Positions 1-11,149 of a DNA stretch of 64,000 nucleotides are shown piece after piece. The position numbers and the translations under genes are program-made. The stretch's first letter is position 1, and each line of letters starts with the position of its first letter. Below the pieces are notes generated by a model, which saw nothing but the letters and a program-made list of their open reading frames with translations, was not told where the DNA came from and did not search any database. This stretch comes from Prostheceraeus crozeri (lineage: Eukaryota > Platyhelminthes > Polycladida > Euryleptidae). The stretch lies in NCBI GenBank assembly GCA_907163375.1, contig CAJQUW010009012.1, positions 62,001 to 126,000 on the forward strand, written 5' to 3'.

Positions 1-295
1 AACTAAATTTCAAAGACCATGATATAGTAATTAAATATTGAAAAAAATCGGACACTGACATGCTCACGCGTATCAGGTGACGTATCTAAAGAAAATGAAA
101 ATGGCAACCTGCGGTCTGAAATTTTAGGAATTCTGTGACCCATTCATATACATGTATAATTATTCTAAGAACCAAAGTACCAAAGTGATCAGGAGACACT
201 ACTCATCGAACTAAGATGGTGTTCAAATGGAAATGAACATGTGACCTTTTTTCGACCTTGTGTAGCCGACCTCTAATATTATATCGGAACGTAAT

Positions 296-935
296 CAAGT
301 GCTCAGACTGTACGTTGTGGGTTCACACGAGGTGTACGGATTTGGCCGTCCAACGTGAAGACCAAAATTTCAAGTGCCGACGATGTAGGAGAGTCAGTGA
401 TGGTCAGTGAGACAAAATAGGCCTATAGGCGAAGACTCAATTGAATTGCTGATGACTTCTGGTACCTGGGCGATATACTAGATAAATCCGGAGACTGTTA
501 GGGCTATCACAGCTCGTGCAAGAAGCGCCTGGAAGACTTTCCGTGACCTTTTGCCTGTCCTTACCAACAAGAATATCTCGCTGAACCGCAGGGGTCAGGT
601 ATACAATACCTGCATCTGAGTGTTTTGCTGTATGCGCCGGAGATATGGCCCATAAAAGTTGATGACCTTCTTCGTCTGGCAAGGAATAAGAACGCTATGA
701 TCCGATTGATGTGTTCCATCAAACTTTGTGAACGCCGGTCCATGTGCGAACTAAGAGGCATGCTCCACCTGCATGACCTGGATTAAGTCCTACATCAAAA
801 TCGTTTCCGCTGGTTTGGTCACCTGCAACGGATGCCGAAGACAATCTTAGATCATGGAGTGACTGGACCTAACATCAGAGGTGGACAGAGGAAGAGATGG
901 CGGCACGATGTCAAGAAAGATCTTCAGCATTCAAT
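296..935 (+). pseudogene. Non-LTR retrotransposon 3' ORF remnant
   Basis: Translating across frames gives a zinc-binding segment at about 301-400 (CSDCTLWVHTRCTDLA, then FKCRRCRR), like the PHD-type finger found in the tail of some LINE polyproteins. It is followed at about 485-580 by ARSAWKTFRDLLPVLTNK and at about 800-840 by RFRWFGHLQRMPKT. These blocks are typical of the region after the reverse transcriptase in RTE-like and related LINEs. Several frame changes and stops break it, and no reverse transcriptase core lies upstream in the window, so this is a 5'-truncated dead copy. The clade is uncertain. Confidence 0.6.
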
Positions 936-940
936 TTTAA

Positions 941-1018
941 GATTGGTTTCATCGCAAAAGAACATTTAAGGTCCGAAAATCATGCCTTTGGATGGGTCAC
1001 GTGATCTATACAATGCTA
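941..1018 (+). repeat. Dispersed repeat, copy 1 (inverted relative to 2666-2745)
   Basis: The stretch with TTGGTTTCATCGCAAAAG and ATGCCTTTGGATGGGTCACG recurs reverse-complemented at 2666-2745 with a few differences. It directly follows the LINE remnant. It may be part of an interspersed element present twice in opposite orientation. Confidence 0.6.
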
Positions 1019-1204
1019 TGTTATGAGAGCATAAACTGTCAATTTGTGAACAAACTTGCGGTGAAGCGCAAGAGCAATAGGAAGGATGAGAAAATAGTCG
1101 AGTTTGCTTCACACAGTTCGGGCTTCAAAGTTGAAGTTAAATGTCATCCTCTTTAGATTCTTCGAACCACGTCACCAACTAAGTACGTAATGAACCCCCT
1201 CTCG

Positions 1205-1339
1205 CAGGGATTGCAATTCACCCAAGAAAAAAAAACAGGAAAATCAGGAAAAACCAGGGGTTGAATGCATAATTTTGAAATATTTACATTAGATTAATTT
1301 CGCAAAAAAACCGGAAAAACCGGAAAATTGCGATCCCTG
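1205..1339. mobile_element. hAT-type MITE, 135 bp, perfect 8-bp TSD
   Basis: The termini are CAGGGATTGCAATT on the left and AATTGCGATCCCTG on the right, an inverted repeat with one mismatch. The 8-bp sequence CCCTCTCG stands immediately outside both ends (1197-1204 and 1340-1347). CAGGG termini and an 8-bp duplication are the signature of hAT transposition. The interior has purine-rich GGAAAAACC repeats and no coding capacity, so it is a non-autonomous element. The perfect TSD suggests a fairly recent insertion. Confidence 0.88.
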
Positions 1340-2665
1340 CCCTCTCGTTCTCCCATAGGTATCTTTCTACATTGCAACATCTCCTAGAATCTAAGTTTCA
1401 CTCCAGCAGCTGCCACTGTACTGGATCGAGCTGGAGCTACCACACGAAGAGCTATATTCATCACAACTGCTTTGGCAGAAGCTTTGGGCAGCCACTGGGT
1501 AATCTCGTCTTGAGTACATCTACGGTGAGGCGAACCCGAGTTGCTTATAGGCTAAAGGAGCACCGTTAGCAACGGCGCTTCATTTGATCATCACGTCAGT
1601 TACTTGGATGGGAGGAGCCCACCATCCAACAAAATGAAGGAAGTTGAGGAGCATCTTCTACTCATCATCATCAATGGAAAGGATGTCTCAGTGTTAGGTG
1701 AATTAGAACAGCTTCTCAGTATTTCGAAATTTGGCTACAGCAACTGTACCTGCAATTGTCAGGGTAGTGGCTACGACCCTCGATGAGTAGAAAATGAAAA
1801 ATCGAGTAATTGGACTGTCTTTTGATAAGACTGCGAACATCGCCGGGGTATGCAGTGGAGTATGTTTCCTAATCGAGAAACATAACCGTGTTCTTCTTCA
1901 TCTCCCACAATGCTCGGCGGCTCTGAAAGGTTAAGGCTCCACGAGACAGTGCTAGGCCCGAGGGATGGCCGATCTACCTGTACTGCTTGAAGGCATTTCT
2001 CTTTCGACAGAAATTGTAGATCACTTCGAGGAGGGAGTGAATTGCTTGGAAGCTGCTCGTCTCTAGTCTACTGTCGAGTCTGATACTTCGAAACATCACG
2101 AACGAGAATCATAAGCAATTTCGGCTTGTGACCACGATCGCAGATTTCCCATTCTCTAGAAGAGTGCTTTTTTTGTTATAATGGTTTTGCATTTATCATG
2201 TACCACACTTTTACACATTGGTGGTCTGTTGTTAGTTGTTAAGTCTCAAATTGATTTTGTCTTTTTGATGGAACAGTACTTGCAGCATTGTAAAGCTATC
2301 GTTAAAGCACCGATTCTCAAAAAAAAATTCTAAGAATTTGCTTTATAACTAAAAGTATACATTTCAGCTTTCATTGACGACCCTAACTCATGTTTAAAAT
2401 TCTTCATTATAAACTATGAAGTATAGTGGTCAAAAACAATCATAAATTATGATCGAATTTAATTCTAATCAAAACTATCAGTACAGGGGCCAAATAGCTA
2501 AACGATATCTAGTTTAGACATCTATTCTGGATATAATTGGAAGCATTATCAAGATTTATTAAAACATCCAAATTTGAGGTAAAAATAGCCTGACTTAGAA
2601 TGGCCTTTCTGATCTCATGATATGATGGATGGCGGTCACATCTGTATGAATTGATACTACATTGT

Positions 2666-2745
2666 ATCCCATAGGATTGTATAGATCACGTGACCCATCC
2701 AAAGGCATGATTTTCTTAAATGCCATTTTGCGATGAAACCAAGCA
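2666..2745 (-). repeat. Dispersed repeat, copy 2
   Basis: Reverse-complement partner of 941-1018, about 1.7 kb apart. The sequence continues rightward with no visible partner at the first copy. The 1340-2660 interval between the copies shows only short, stop-rich frames and no recognisable gene. Confidence 0.6.
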
Positions 2746-3164
2746 ATATAGACCAATATAATATATTTCCGACAGATAGAAATGTGACCCCAATCTATCA
2801 TTTAACAAGGTCAGAAAGGTCATTCAAGGTCACGTGTTGATGTCAGAGGCTATTTTTACCAATGTTTTCACATTTAACATCACTTTGACCTCCCTGGGCG
2901 ACCCCTAAATCGTGACCAATTCAGCTGTCACTTTACATGTATGTTTTCTGACGAAAAAGAATAATTTGGGCGACGGGAGGCCTGACATTTCCAACTTTCG
3001 ATTTTTTGAACCACCCTAGTGGGAAGGCATCAGTATTCATCATTGCGTCGACTTGGTCCCTGTTCCAGGAAGCCTGACTGGACAGAAGTTCTTGAACAGT
3101 AGTAGCACTTGGACAGAAGTGTTGCTGACTACAGGGCCCGACTGGAATCTTTACGTGTTTTGCT

Positions 3165-3255
3165 GGATTAATCCGGCGCATCTTAGGCGGTATCTTAGAA
3201 TTTCTATAAATAGCGCACTTCCCCGCGCGCCGGCGCGGCGCGCTTTGGCCTTTGA
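3165..3255 (+). repeat. GC-rich end related to the 9424-11145 element
   Basis: This stretch shares TAATCCGGCGC, TTCTATAAATAG and GCGCGCCGGCGC with the arms of the inverted-repeat element at 9424-11145. No partner arm lies nearby, so it looks like a solo end or a truncated copy. The 3290-4070 interval after it is AT-rich with no recognisable gene. Confidence 0.5.
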
Positions 3256-4908
3256 TGAAGTACATTTTAGGATACTAACGGAGTAGTAACAAACAGTATA
3301 CTGTAAAGAGTACTCAATAATAATGATCAAAAAATATAAATACTATTGTTAAGTAACGAACACGGTTAAGTATGAGATATCATATAAATATCGTTACATT
3401 TTAACGATAGTTTCGGAAATAAATGATAAATTTCCTTTTTTGACATCTAGTGACAAATATATTGGCATACATTAATAGAGCTTTGGGAATTTGTACATAT
3501 TCTATCAATATTGTTTTGAGATTTGTTTATAGATGATTAGCCTTTTTAGAACGAATTTTCGTATTCTGTTTATACCGCTTTACATACTAGTGAGATTCGA
3601 TTTATATATATATCTTTTTCGTAATCGGATCTAGTACGCAACACTAGTTACGTATACATTGCGCTTTTATACATCATGTTTTTATATCGATGATTAAAAC
3701 TCGTTATATCAATACATCTTTTTTATTCTTACAACAATGTACTACTCTCACCTATAAACTCCCTTTTGATGGTTTATGAAATGTTGTTTACATATTGAAG
3801 TGTTAAACATAGTATACAGGTTACTGGTATATTTGCTTGATAATTATAAGCAGGTGGCTTTATTATCTATGATTCATTACAAAGCCTCTGTATGAATTTT
3901 ATTTCGAAGATTTTTGATTGAGCATGAGAATTCTGACGTACGGTACTATCGAATGTCGGGGATGGTGAAATGTCATGTACAATTAAATATATGCGAAGGC
4001 TTTATTATCTTGTGCAATGTATCATCGGAAAATGAAATAACTACAGAATAAACTGGGTAAGATTTCGAATTCGAAATAGCAGTGTTCGCACTGGCCGATT
4101 TCGCATTTTTCGCGCCCCGCCCTGCGATTCGCGCCCCCAACTAATTGGTCTAAGATACATGCATGCACGAGCGTAAGGTCAATACATACATTTTTCAAAC
4201 ATATATGGAATTCATATAGGCATATTTACGGGTCAATTTCATAGGTCTATGACGATTTACAGCATTTATTAGATACCTTTGATGGAGTAGATGAAAACTT
4301 AATTGATTGATGGATGGCCCTGCATGGAGCAGACAACCATATGATATTAATGAGATCATATACGAACATATAAGTACGTTATAATGTACTCATTCTAATT
4401 CGCTACTATAACATTTCCGCAACGTTGAATCAAATGAGCCTAAGGAACCCCGAAAATGCCTTTTCCAGTTCCAATTGGCTAGGATTTGGTTGTGGGGCCT
4501 TAGAAAAATGCCCGAAATCACTACAACCAAATCTGGGCCAAATGGAACCGAACCAAAGACTAAAATCGGGGTGTTAGGGCCTGTCATACCTGACATTTTC
4601 TCGGTGTAGTCAACGTCTTCGTTAAAATAACGTCGCTACACTTTCCATCTGGTACTGAGATGTAACATAATAAGTTTCATTAATACACCGTAGGAGTTTA
4701 TGCCCTATTTTCCTTGTGATTTAAATGAAGAAAAGATCAGAAATGAAAGTACACATGTAAGTAGTTTCATTCAATCAGGTACATGATGATCGAGCTGTGT
4801 TGAATCAAAATGCTGTCTAAAAGCGCTAGGCACTGATAAAGAAAATATCACCTCAATTTCTTGGGAGAAATAACTTTCAGTTCTTCATGTGCTTTTCGCT
4901 TCAAAGTA

Positions 4909-7900
4909 GGGGAACACGGGGCATAGCGGCTCACCGGGGCAAAGAGGATCACCTGAATATTTTTTAAACTACTAAAGTTATCTGATATCTAACTCACTAG
5001 GACGTTTACATGGAAGTATCCCCTCATTCTGGTATAGTCGTTGAACAGCGCTCACCTTCAGTTCTGTGTGAACTATACTTTTACTCAGTTTTTTCGAGCT
5101 CGTTATAAGAAATGGTGAGATTACAACGCATTTTTCTCAGCCTTAAAGTGGCAACAGATAGACAAATTTTGTATCAAATGAAAGCTATGGGAATGGTGTT
5201 TCACATGGCATCGATAATTGTCAACATAATTTGCTTTTACTAAATGCAAGAGGCAATTTTCGTACCTATAGCTATTGGGGCAAAGTGGTTCGGGCGATCC
5301 GCTATGCCCCATAGTGTTCACGTGAAGTGCATGTGTACTTACATCCACAGTAGAACGTTCTCATGGGAGCATCTCGTCATTCCGATGTCATGGTAACGCA
5401 TCACGCGCCTGCAGTGTGTGTGAGTGAATTCGCCAGTCACTCAGTTGCTTCGAGCGCGCTGTAGGAATCGGTGATCCGGTGAATTGAATAACACACTTAG
5501 TCTTAGTCTATTTACATCCAAGTATAAATGCATTAAGTATAAATATCTAATGAAAGCTATTTTAGTCTCACACAAATAGGGCCTGTAGACTTAGAAGCCT
5601 ATATTAGCGTGCACAGCCTTAGCAATAGACAAGGACTAAACTATATAAAAGCATATCTTATTTATTGTAGAGATGGTGCGAAATTACCAGAAAACAACTA
5701 GTCAAGGCATTGATCCGGACTTGATACGTTCTGCATGCATTGATGTTGATAGTAGAACAATATGTCATTGAGGAAAGCTTCTTCTTTCTATAACATCCCA
5801 TTCACTACTTTAAGAAGGCATCACAAAAAGCTTGTGAAAAACCCTGGTTGTCTTGGAACTTTAGACCAGTCTTTACACCTGAACAAGAAAATGATCTCAA
5901 GTCTCATATTTTTAAGATGCAAGAGCGTTTCTGCGGCTTGACTAAAGATGATATCCAAACGCTGGCATTTGGTGTTGCTGAGTCGTTAGGTATTGATAAT
6001 ACGCTCGTACATTCAATAAAAAGACTAAAAGTGCGGGCATAGACTGGCTGATAGGGTTCTTGAGACGAAATCCGGAAGTAAGCGTTCGTCAGCCTGAGTC
6101 GACCAGTTTCAGTCGGGCTGCTGGATTTAGCAAACACCAGGTTGATCTTTTCTATCAGCTTTTGCATGAGAAGTTGTTACTCCATAAGTACACTGCTTCC
6201 CAGGTTTGGAATGCGGACGAAAGTGGCATTTCTGTTGTTCACAAGCCTCCTAAAATTCTTGCCAAAAAAAGTCAGAAGCAAGTAGGAAAGACAACAAGCG
6301 CCGAGAGAGGTCAGAACGTGACTGTTTTATGTTGCATGAATGCCGCAGACAGATTTGTTCCCCCCATGATAATCTTCCCTCGCAAACGCATGTGCGAGGC
6401 ACTTGCGAAAGGTGCCCCACCTGACAGTCTAGTTACAAACAGTGATAATGGGTGGATGACCCAGGAACTTTTCTTGAAGTGGTTTGAGCACTTCATCAAA
6501 ATGACGAACTCTTCCAAAAGAAACAGGCAACTTCTGATTCTTGATGGGCACATCAGTCATAGGTCCATGGAGCTTATAGAAAAAGCTAAGGCAAATTACG
6601 TTGACATCTTGATCTTACCCCCGCATACCACACACAGGCTTCAGCCTCTGGACCGTGTCTTTTTCGGACCACTGAAGAACAGCTACAACAAATTTTCTGA
6701 CCAGTACATGATGCAAAATCCGGGGAAAAGGATAACTTTCTGTGACATTTCGGAGTTGTTCGCAAAGGCCTACATTGCCACTGCGACGATGTCAAAGTGT
6801 ATCAAAGGCTTCGAATCCACTGGGATATTTCCTTACAACGCAGATATCTTTGCTGACTCAGACTTCTCCCCCTCCAATGTCGTCTTTTCCACTCCAACTA
6901 TTAGCGTTAAATCAAAAGAAAATCAAAGCGAACAAGAAAAGTCAGATCAAAGCAACGTCATTCCTGATGATATGACTTACGTGGAAGGACCCAGCTCCAG
7001 ATCATTAGCTGTCACTTCTGATGATAGGCCTACTAAGCCTGACATCGACCATTCCACATCAACATGCAATGCATTCATGGAAACTGTTCTGGAAAAGTCT
7101 CCGCTGCCTCAAAGGACATGTGATTCAAGTCACAAAAGAAAGCGAAAGGTTCAACGGGCGCAAGTGATTACGGATATCACTAACGGTGAAATAATAACAT
7201 CATTGTTCATCCATGTCATCCTTTTGCCTACATGCAGGCCTATCGGTACTCTAAGTCGCTTATCTATATTTTCAGATCAATGTCCGACAGATGCTGGAGT
7301 GAATCAGACTCGCACGGAGAAAGGTAAGTCACTTGATTGAAAATGAAATCACTTTATTGATTGATGCCATGTTTTGTACCAATCGATGCAGAGGCCCACC
7401 AGTAAGCTTACGGTACTTTAAAAAATGCTGTTTTCTTTTTCATAGATCAATGCCCGACCGTTGCTGGAGGAGAGGAGGTTCGCTTGAAGAGGGGAATGAA
7501 ACGACAGAAGCGTGCTGTCCAGAAGAATGCGGAGGAGACGATGCCACAGGAGGATTGTCTGTGCTTGTACTGCGACGAACCGTGGTCCGAATCGCGGGAT
7601 CGAGAAGTGTGGATTCAGTGCAAGAAGTGTGAGCAGTGGGCTCACATGCTGTGCACAGGATACGAGAACACGAATGAGTACTTTGTCTGTGACTTCTGCT
7701 GATATGATTGAGATATTTTACTCGGAAAAGCTTATCTTTTTAGATCAACTTATCTGATCCACTTTGCCCCGAGGTGGTGGGGCATAGTGGATCAATTTGT
7801 AATTTTACATTTTTGTCTGTGGTGATAATTATATTTGATATCTCTGCCAATCAACACTTTTTTATGAATCTGTGGTCTCTGGGCTTTGTTTTAGACCTAA

Positions 7901-7978
7901 ATATGTTACTCTAATATGACTAGTTTGGTTGGCAGATGGGCTTAAACCTTAGGTGATCCGCTATGCCCCGTGTTCCCC
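4909..7978 (+). mobile_element. pogo-like DNA transposon, 3.07 kb, TA target duplication
   Basis: The left terminus GGGGAACACGGGGCATAGCGG and the reverse complement of the right terminus are identical over 21 bases and, past one mismatch, agree for 27-28 bases. TA dinucleotides at 4907-4908 and 7979-7980 flank the element, as expected for the Tc1/mariner superfamily. The ends hold extra copies of a 16-bp motif of form GGGGCAWAGYGGATCA. Inside is a transposase with a DDE_1/CENP-B-type catalytic core, which places it in the pogo group. It sits inside the coding region of the hAT element 4080-9165. Confidence 0.92.
5672..7702 (+). pseudogene. pogo-group transposase with HTH_psq N-terminus and C-terminal PHD finger
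   Basis: The N-terminus (MVRNYQKTTSQG at 5672; FYNIPFTTLRRHHKKL at about 5790) is a pipsqueak-type helix-turn-helix for binding the transposon ends. The catalytic core is open from about 6045 to 7185: NADESG, ILDGHISH and LQPLDRVFFGPLK carry the three acidic residues of a pogo DDD domain. Splice sites fit a model with exon 1 ending at 7185 (G|GTGAAA), a 48-bp mini-exon at 7276-7323 (DQCPTDAGVNQTRTEK) and a last exon at 7446-7702. All introns are phase 1. The last exon ends in a PHD-type finger (CLYC, WIQCKKCEQWAHMLC, FVCDFC). The first 390 bp contain two or three frameshifts, so the copy is inactive although the core is well preserved. Confidence 0.88.
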
Positions 7979-9871
7979 TACTAGTCATGAGCTTCTCAGC
8001 TACTGCTCGTTTCTTTTCTTCCATCTTCTCCTTCTCATCAAGCAGAGCTTTAAGGTGGTCCTCCTCTTCCTTTAATGACCGTAATGCCTCCTCCTGCATT
8101 TTCACGAGGCTTTCTTTCCGTTTCATGATATCGCTGATTCGCTTTTCGTTGTTTTTGAGACCGGACTCTAACTCATTCAGCTTTGAATCATTTTTCTTCT
8201 GATTTTCGAAAGTTTTTAATATATCCTTCTCTGCTGATTTCTTCTTCCTTGCTGCCTCTTCCTCCATCTCGCTCTTCAAACGCAGCTCATATGCTTGTTT
8301 GGCTTTGGAAACTTTCTCCAAAAGTGCCTGTGTCACTTCGAAGTTTCGCGATGAGATATTATTCGATGCCATGGCGCTCTTAATAACGACGATCGCATTC
8401 ATTGTAGTCGCGGACAGGTTACTCCGTTTCTTTGTCACTAGATCAGACAGCAAACTGAACACCCTCTCCACTTCTGCGTTTCCGTGGGGTAATGTCATCG
8501 TGACTCGAGCCAGACGACTCAGAGTTGGCATCTTTGAGGACATTTTCTGCCAGTATTCTCCAATGTCCATTGGCTTCTCTGTTGTACCTTGAAGGAGTCG
8601 AGCTTCAACTTCAAGAGTAGAAATCTCGTTTTGAGGAACAATTTGGGGAAAGCACTTCGCAAGAGTCTTCGCCCAGTTCTCCAGATCAGCATCGTTCGAA
8701 TGATGTGGGGAAAGAAATTGGCACGATTGAAGCACATCATTTTCAAACGGTAAGTACTTGAGGAGCTTTTCAGTTCCCCTCCTGAAGAATCGCTTCGCCC
8801 TTTCAAAAATGTAATACGCAGTGATGATAAATAGTCCCTTAATAAAATGTAGAATACGCAGTGATGATTACGGCATGTCGTAGTAGGTTTACACACTATT
8901 CCTATTTGTTAGTGTTATGTCAGGAAGGCATTTTCTGGAATAAGAAGGAAAATATTCAATTCTATTACTGTCATCAATCTGATACATAGTCGTAGACACA
9001 TCTAACAGTTCCCAGTGATATATTATAGTCAAATATTTTTTGGGGAGCGAAAATATATGGGACAATATTGGGGCGCGAAAATATTTTCGGAATTTTCGCG
9101 CCCGCCTTCATTTTTCGCGCATTCGCGCCCGTTTTTACGGAATTCGCGCCCCAGTACGAACACTGAAATAGGCCTACTGGCTGCGAGATTGCATTTACTT
9201 TTCTATAATTTATTTTTGTGGTATAAATCGTCAGCCGTATAAACACTACGTATCTACTCAGACAAACTCCATGAAAGAGACACGTTTCTATAGATACGGC
9301 GTAAATCAGTTCTGTGGAAATATGGGCTGTATCCTATTCGTTCATGCAAATATAACGCAAAAAATAATGCGAATGAATGGATGAAAGCGTACTCGTTCAA
9401 GTTAAATTACTGTGTTCGGTTACGGCGCGCATTAAACTCATCATGCGGATTTTTATTGAGTAGAATCTATAAATAGAATTTGGTGCCGGCGCGCTTTAAT
9501 CCGGAAGGATCTATAAATAGATTTTGTTCCCGGCGCGCCGGCGCCACAGATCTAGAAAGGGATAGATGGACTACTCCCGATTTGCGTGAAGCCTGCTTTC
9601 CCTGCCACGCGCGCGCGCATAATCCCGGTATGTAGGCAAGAAACAAATGTTGGCATGCACGTGTCTGTGAGAATGTAATGATAATAAGCACATTAACTTT
9701 CAACGACGATAATAACTGATAACGAATCATAGAAATGTTGACAATTCCTGATGACCTGCAATGTCATACTTTCTCACTCATCATGATTGCTTACATAAAT
9801 GTAGCTTAAATAGAAAATTAGGTGCATGCGAAGTAACGTTTTATTCAAAAGAAAACTCGGTAAATCAAAAT

Positions 9872-10935
9872 TTATTTGCCTCTAAAGAGAATCAGCTTCA
9901 TTGCCTGCTGACGTGATAGGACTTTTGAATTAAAGATATTACGTTCAAAATATATCTTACCGTACCGAAAGAGGCGAATTTTAACATAATTCGACGTGAT
10001 CAGCCTGATAAGTTTTGTTAGATGATCAGAGTCTTGATGAAAGTCATGGTCATAAAAGTGGTCTGCAAAAAGGGTAGGAAATAAAGTTTTTACATCAACT
10101 TTCTGCAGGACAAAATGTTCAATTTTCAAAACTTTGCATGAGCATGCACGAAAATTTCATAAGTGTATTTTCATTTATAGAAATTTGGCCAGGGGGACGG
10201 GTAAGGGCCGAGCCCGGAGTGTTAGTTAGCTGCAATTATAGAATAATTGTATGAGCATACACGAAAATTTCATAAGTGTATTTTGATTTATATATTATAT
10301 TTATTGTTATATATTATTTCACGCTTCAAAAACAGTAGGCACTGCGTCATTCTTTAGCTTCCTTCGAGTTCTGGGGCGAGTTCCATACTGTCCCTTTGCA
10401 TGAATAACACTTACGCCCATTTTATAGTCATCATCGGTGAAATGAACACTGCATACGCGTGATGAATTCTTAGAGGGAGTAAAGTTCTTACGTCGAATGT
10501 TATGAAGCTACTTCTTCAACAATTCGGGGTTTGAGAACGGAAAGGCGTGAAAAGAAATGTTAGAGTTTTTCGAAGCACGGTTCTGGCATCGTGGAACACA
10601 ACACGAGGTAACTATTTCTCAAGAAATGAAATTTCTGTAAACAGTTTTGCAAACCTGTTCGAAAATTTTATCTTTCTTATGCCTTTTGAACACATGTTTC
10701 GGATTAAGAGTAGGAGAATTGATAGAAATTGCCTAGGGCGTGAGGATTTTATTTAATGATAAAATCGCCATTTAGCGTCGGTAGAATGCATGTCAAATTC
10801 AATTTTATCTTGTTGAAGTATTGCAACATCGCCACACTGTGTTATGACACTCATCCCAGCTTCGTTAAGTACACAAATTTTGTCACCCTTATCAAATAAA
10901 TCATCATCAATTGAAAACAACACCACAGGTGTCAA
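9872..10935 (-). pseudogene. Possible transposase remnant inside the inverted-repeat element
   Basis: Two minus-strand segments (10935-10753 and 10129-9872) are open. The second ends in IRLFRYGKIYFERN and QQAMKLILFRGK, which resembles the C-terminal tail seen in several invertebrate THAP/P-like or related transposases. The first contains DKICVLNEAGMSVITQCGDV, which I do not recognise. The position between inverted repeats supports a transposase origin. Family assignment is by eye and weak; the segments may also be chance frames. Confidence 0.3.
10140..10292. repeat. Short direct repeat
   Basis: The block ACGAAAATTTCATAAGTGTA occurs at about 10149 and again at about 10260, about 112 bp apart, both preceded by GAGCAT. 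It lies in the centre of the inverted-repeat element. Confidence 0.55.
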
Positions 10936-11149
10936 TTGCGATCAGCTCAGCAGCCGTCATTTCTTGCCTACATATCGGGAGCAGGCGTGGCGGCGATGGG
11001 AAGTTTTCAGGCTTCACGGCTGAAATAGGGAAACGCGGAAAGCAGTCCATCTATCCCTTTCTAGATCTGTGGCCGGCGCGCCTTTGTCTGAAATAATCTA
11101 TAAATAGAATTTGGTGCCGGCGCACAATCCGGCGCGCTTGATGTAAAAA

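Larger units (their letters stand above)
4848..8812 (-). pseudogene. hAT transposase C-terminal part with coiled coil, interrupted by pogo
   Basis: Minus-strand translation from about 8812 starts FERAKRFFRRGTEKLLKYLP and continues through the hAT C-terminal dimerisation block (LPHGNAEVERVFSLLSD). Then comes about 130 residues of Lys/Glu-rich coiled coil. At 7981 the frame runs into the pogo-like element. With one copy of its TA target duplication left out, the host frame resumes at 4906 and ends in a basic, nuclear-localisation-like tail (STLKRKAHEELKV, then SPKKLR) and a stop at 4848-4850. The N-terminal BED finger and most of the DDE domain are absent. The frame continuity across the insertion shows the hAT came first. 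Confidence 0.85.
4080..9165 (-). mobile_element. hAT element (hAT-1), 6-bp TSD, split by a pogo-like insertion
   Basis: The left end CAGTGTTCGCACTGG (4080) matches the reverse complement of the right end CCAGTACGAACACTG (ending 9165) with one mismatch. AAATAG flanks both ends (4074-4079 and 9166-9171), a 6-bp target duplication. Both subterminal regions carry repeated TTTTCGCGCCC-like blocks. Without the 3.07-kb pogo-like insertion at 4909-7978 the element is about 2.0 kb, too short for a full hAT transposase; only the C-terminal coding part remains, on the minus strand. It is therefore an internally deleted, non-autonomous copy. Confidence 0.88.
9424..11145. mobile_element. Element with ~200-bp GC-rich inverted repeats (foldback/TIR type)
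   Basis: The left arm (about 9424-9645) and right arm (about 10959-11145) are imperfect inverted repeats. The strongest block is CACAGATCTAGAAAGGGATA on the left and its complement on the right; TATGTAGGCAAGAAA pairs at the inner end. Each arm carries CTATAAATAG next to CCGGCGCGCC, and the left arm repeats this unit twice. No target duplication could be fixed. The 1.3-kb centre contains two short minus-strand coding remnants. A related solo end lies at 3165-3255. Confidence 0.7.

Noticed and set aside
2933-3286. Overlapping open frames on both strands (110 and 77 residues)
   Set aside because: They overlap a repeat-derived GC-rich region and show no domain. They are probably chance frames.
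8519-8896. 125-residue minus frame ahead of the hAT-1 remnant
   Set aside because: Its recognisable part is an out-of-frame reading of the hAT coding sequence.
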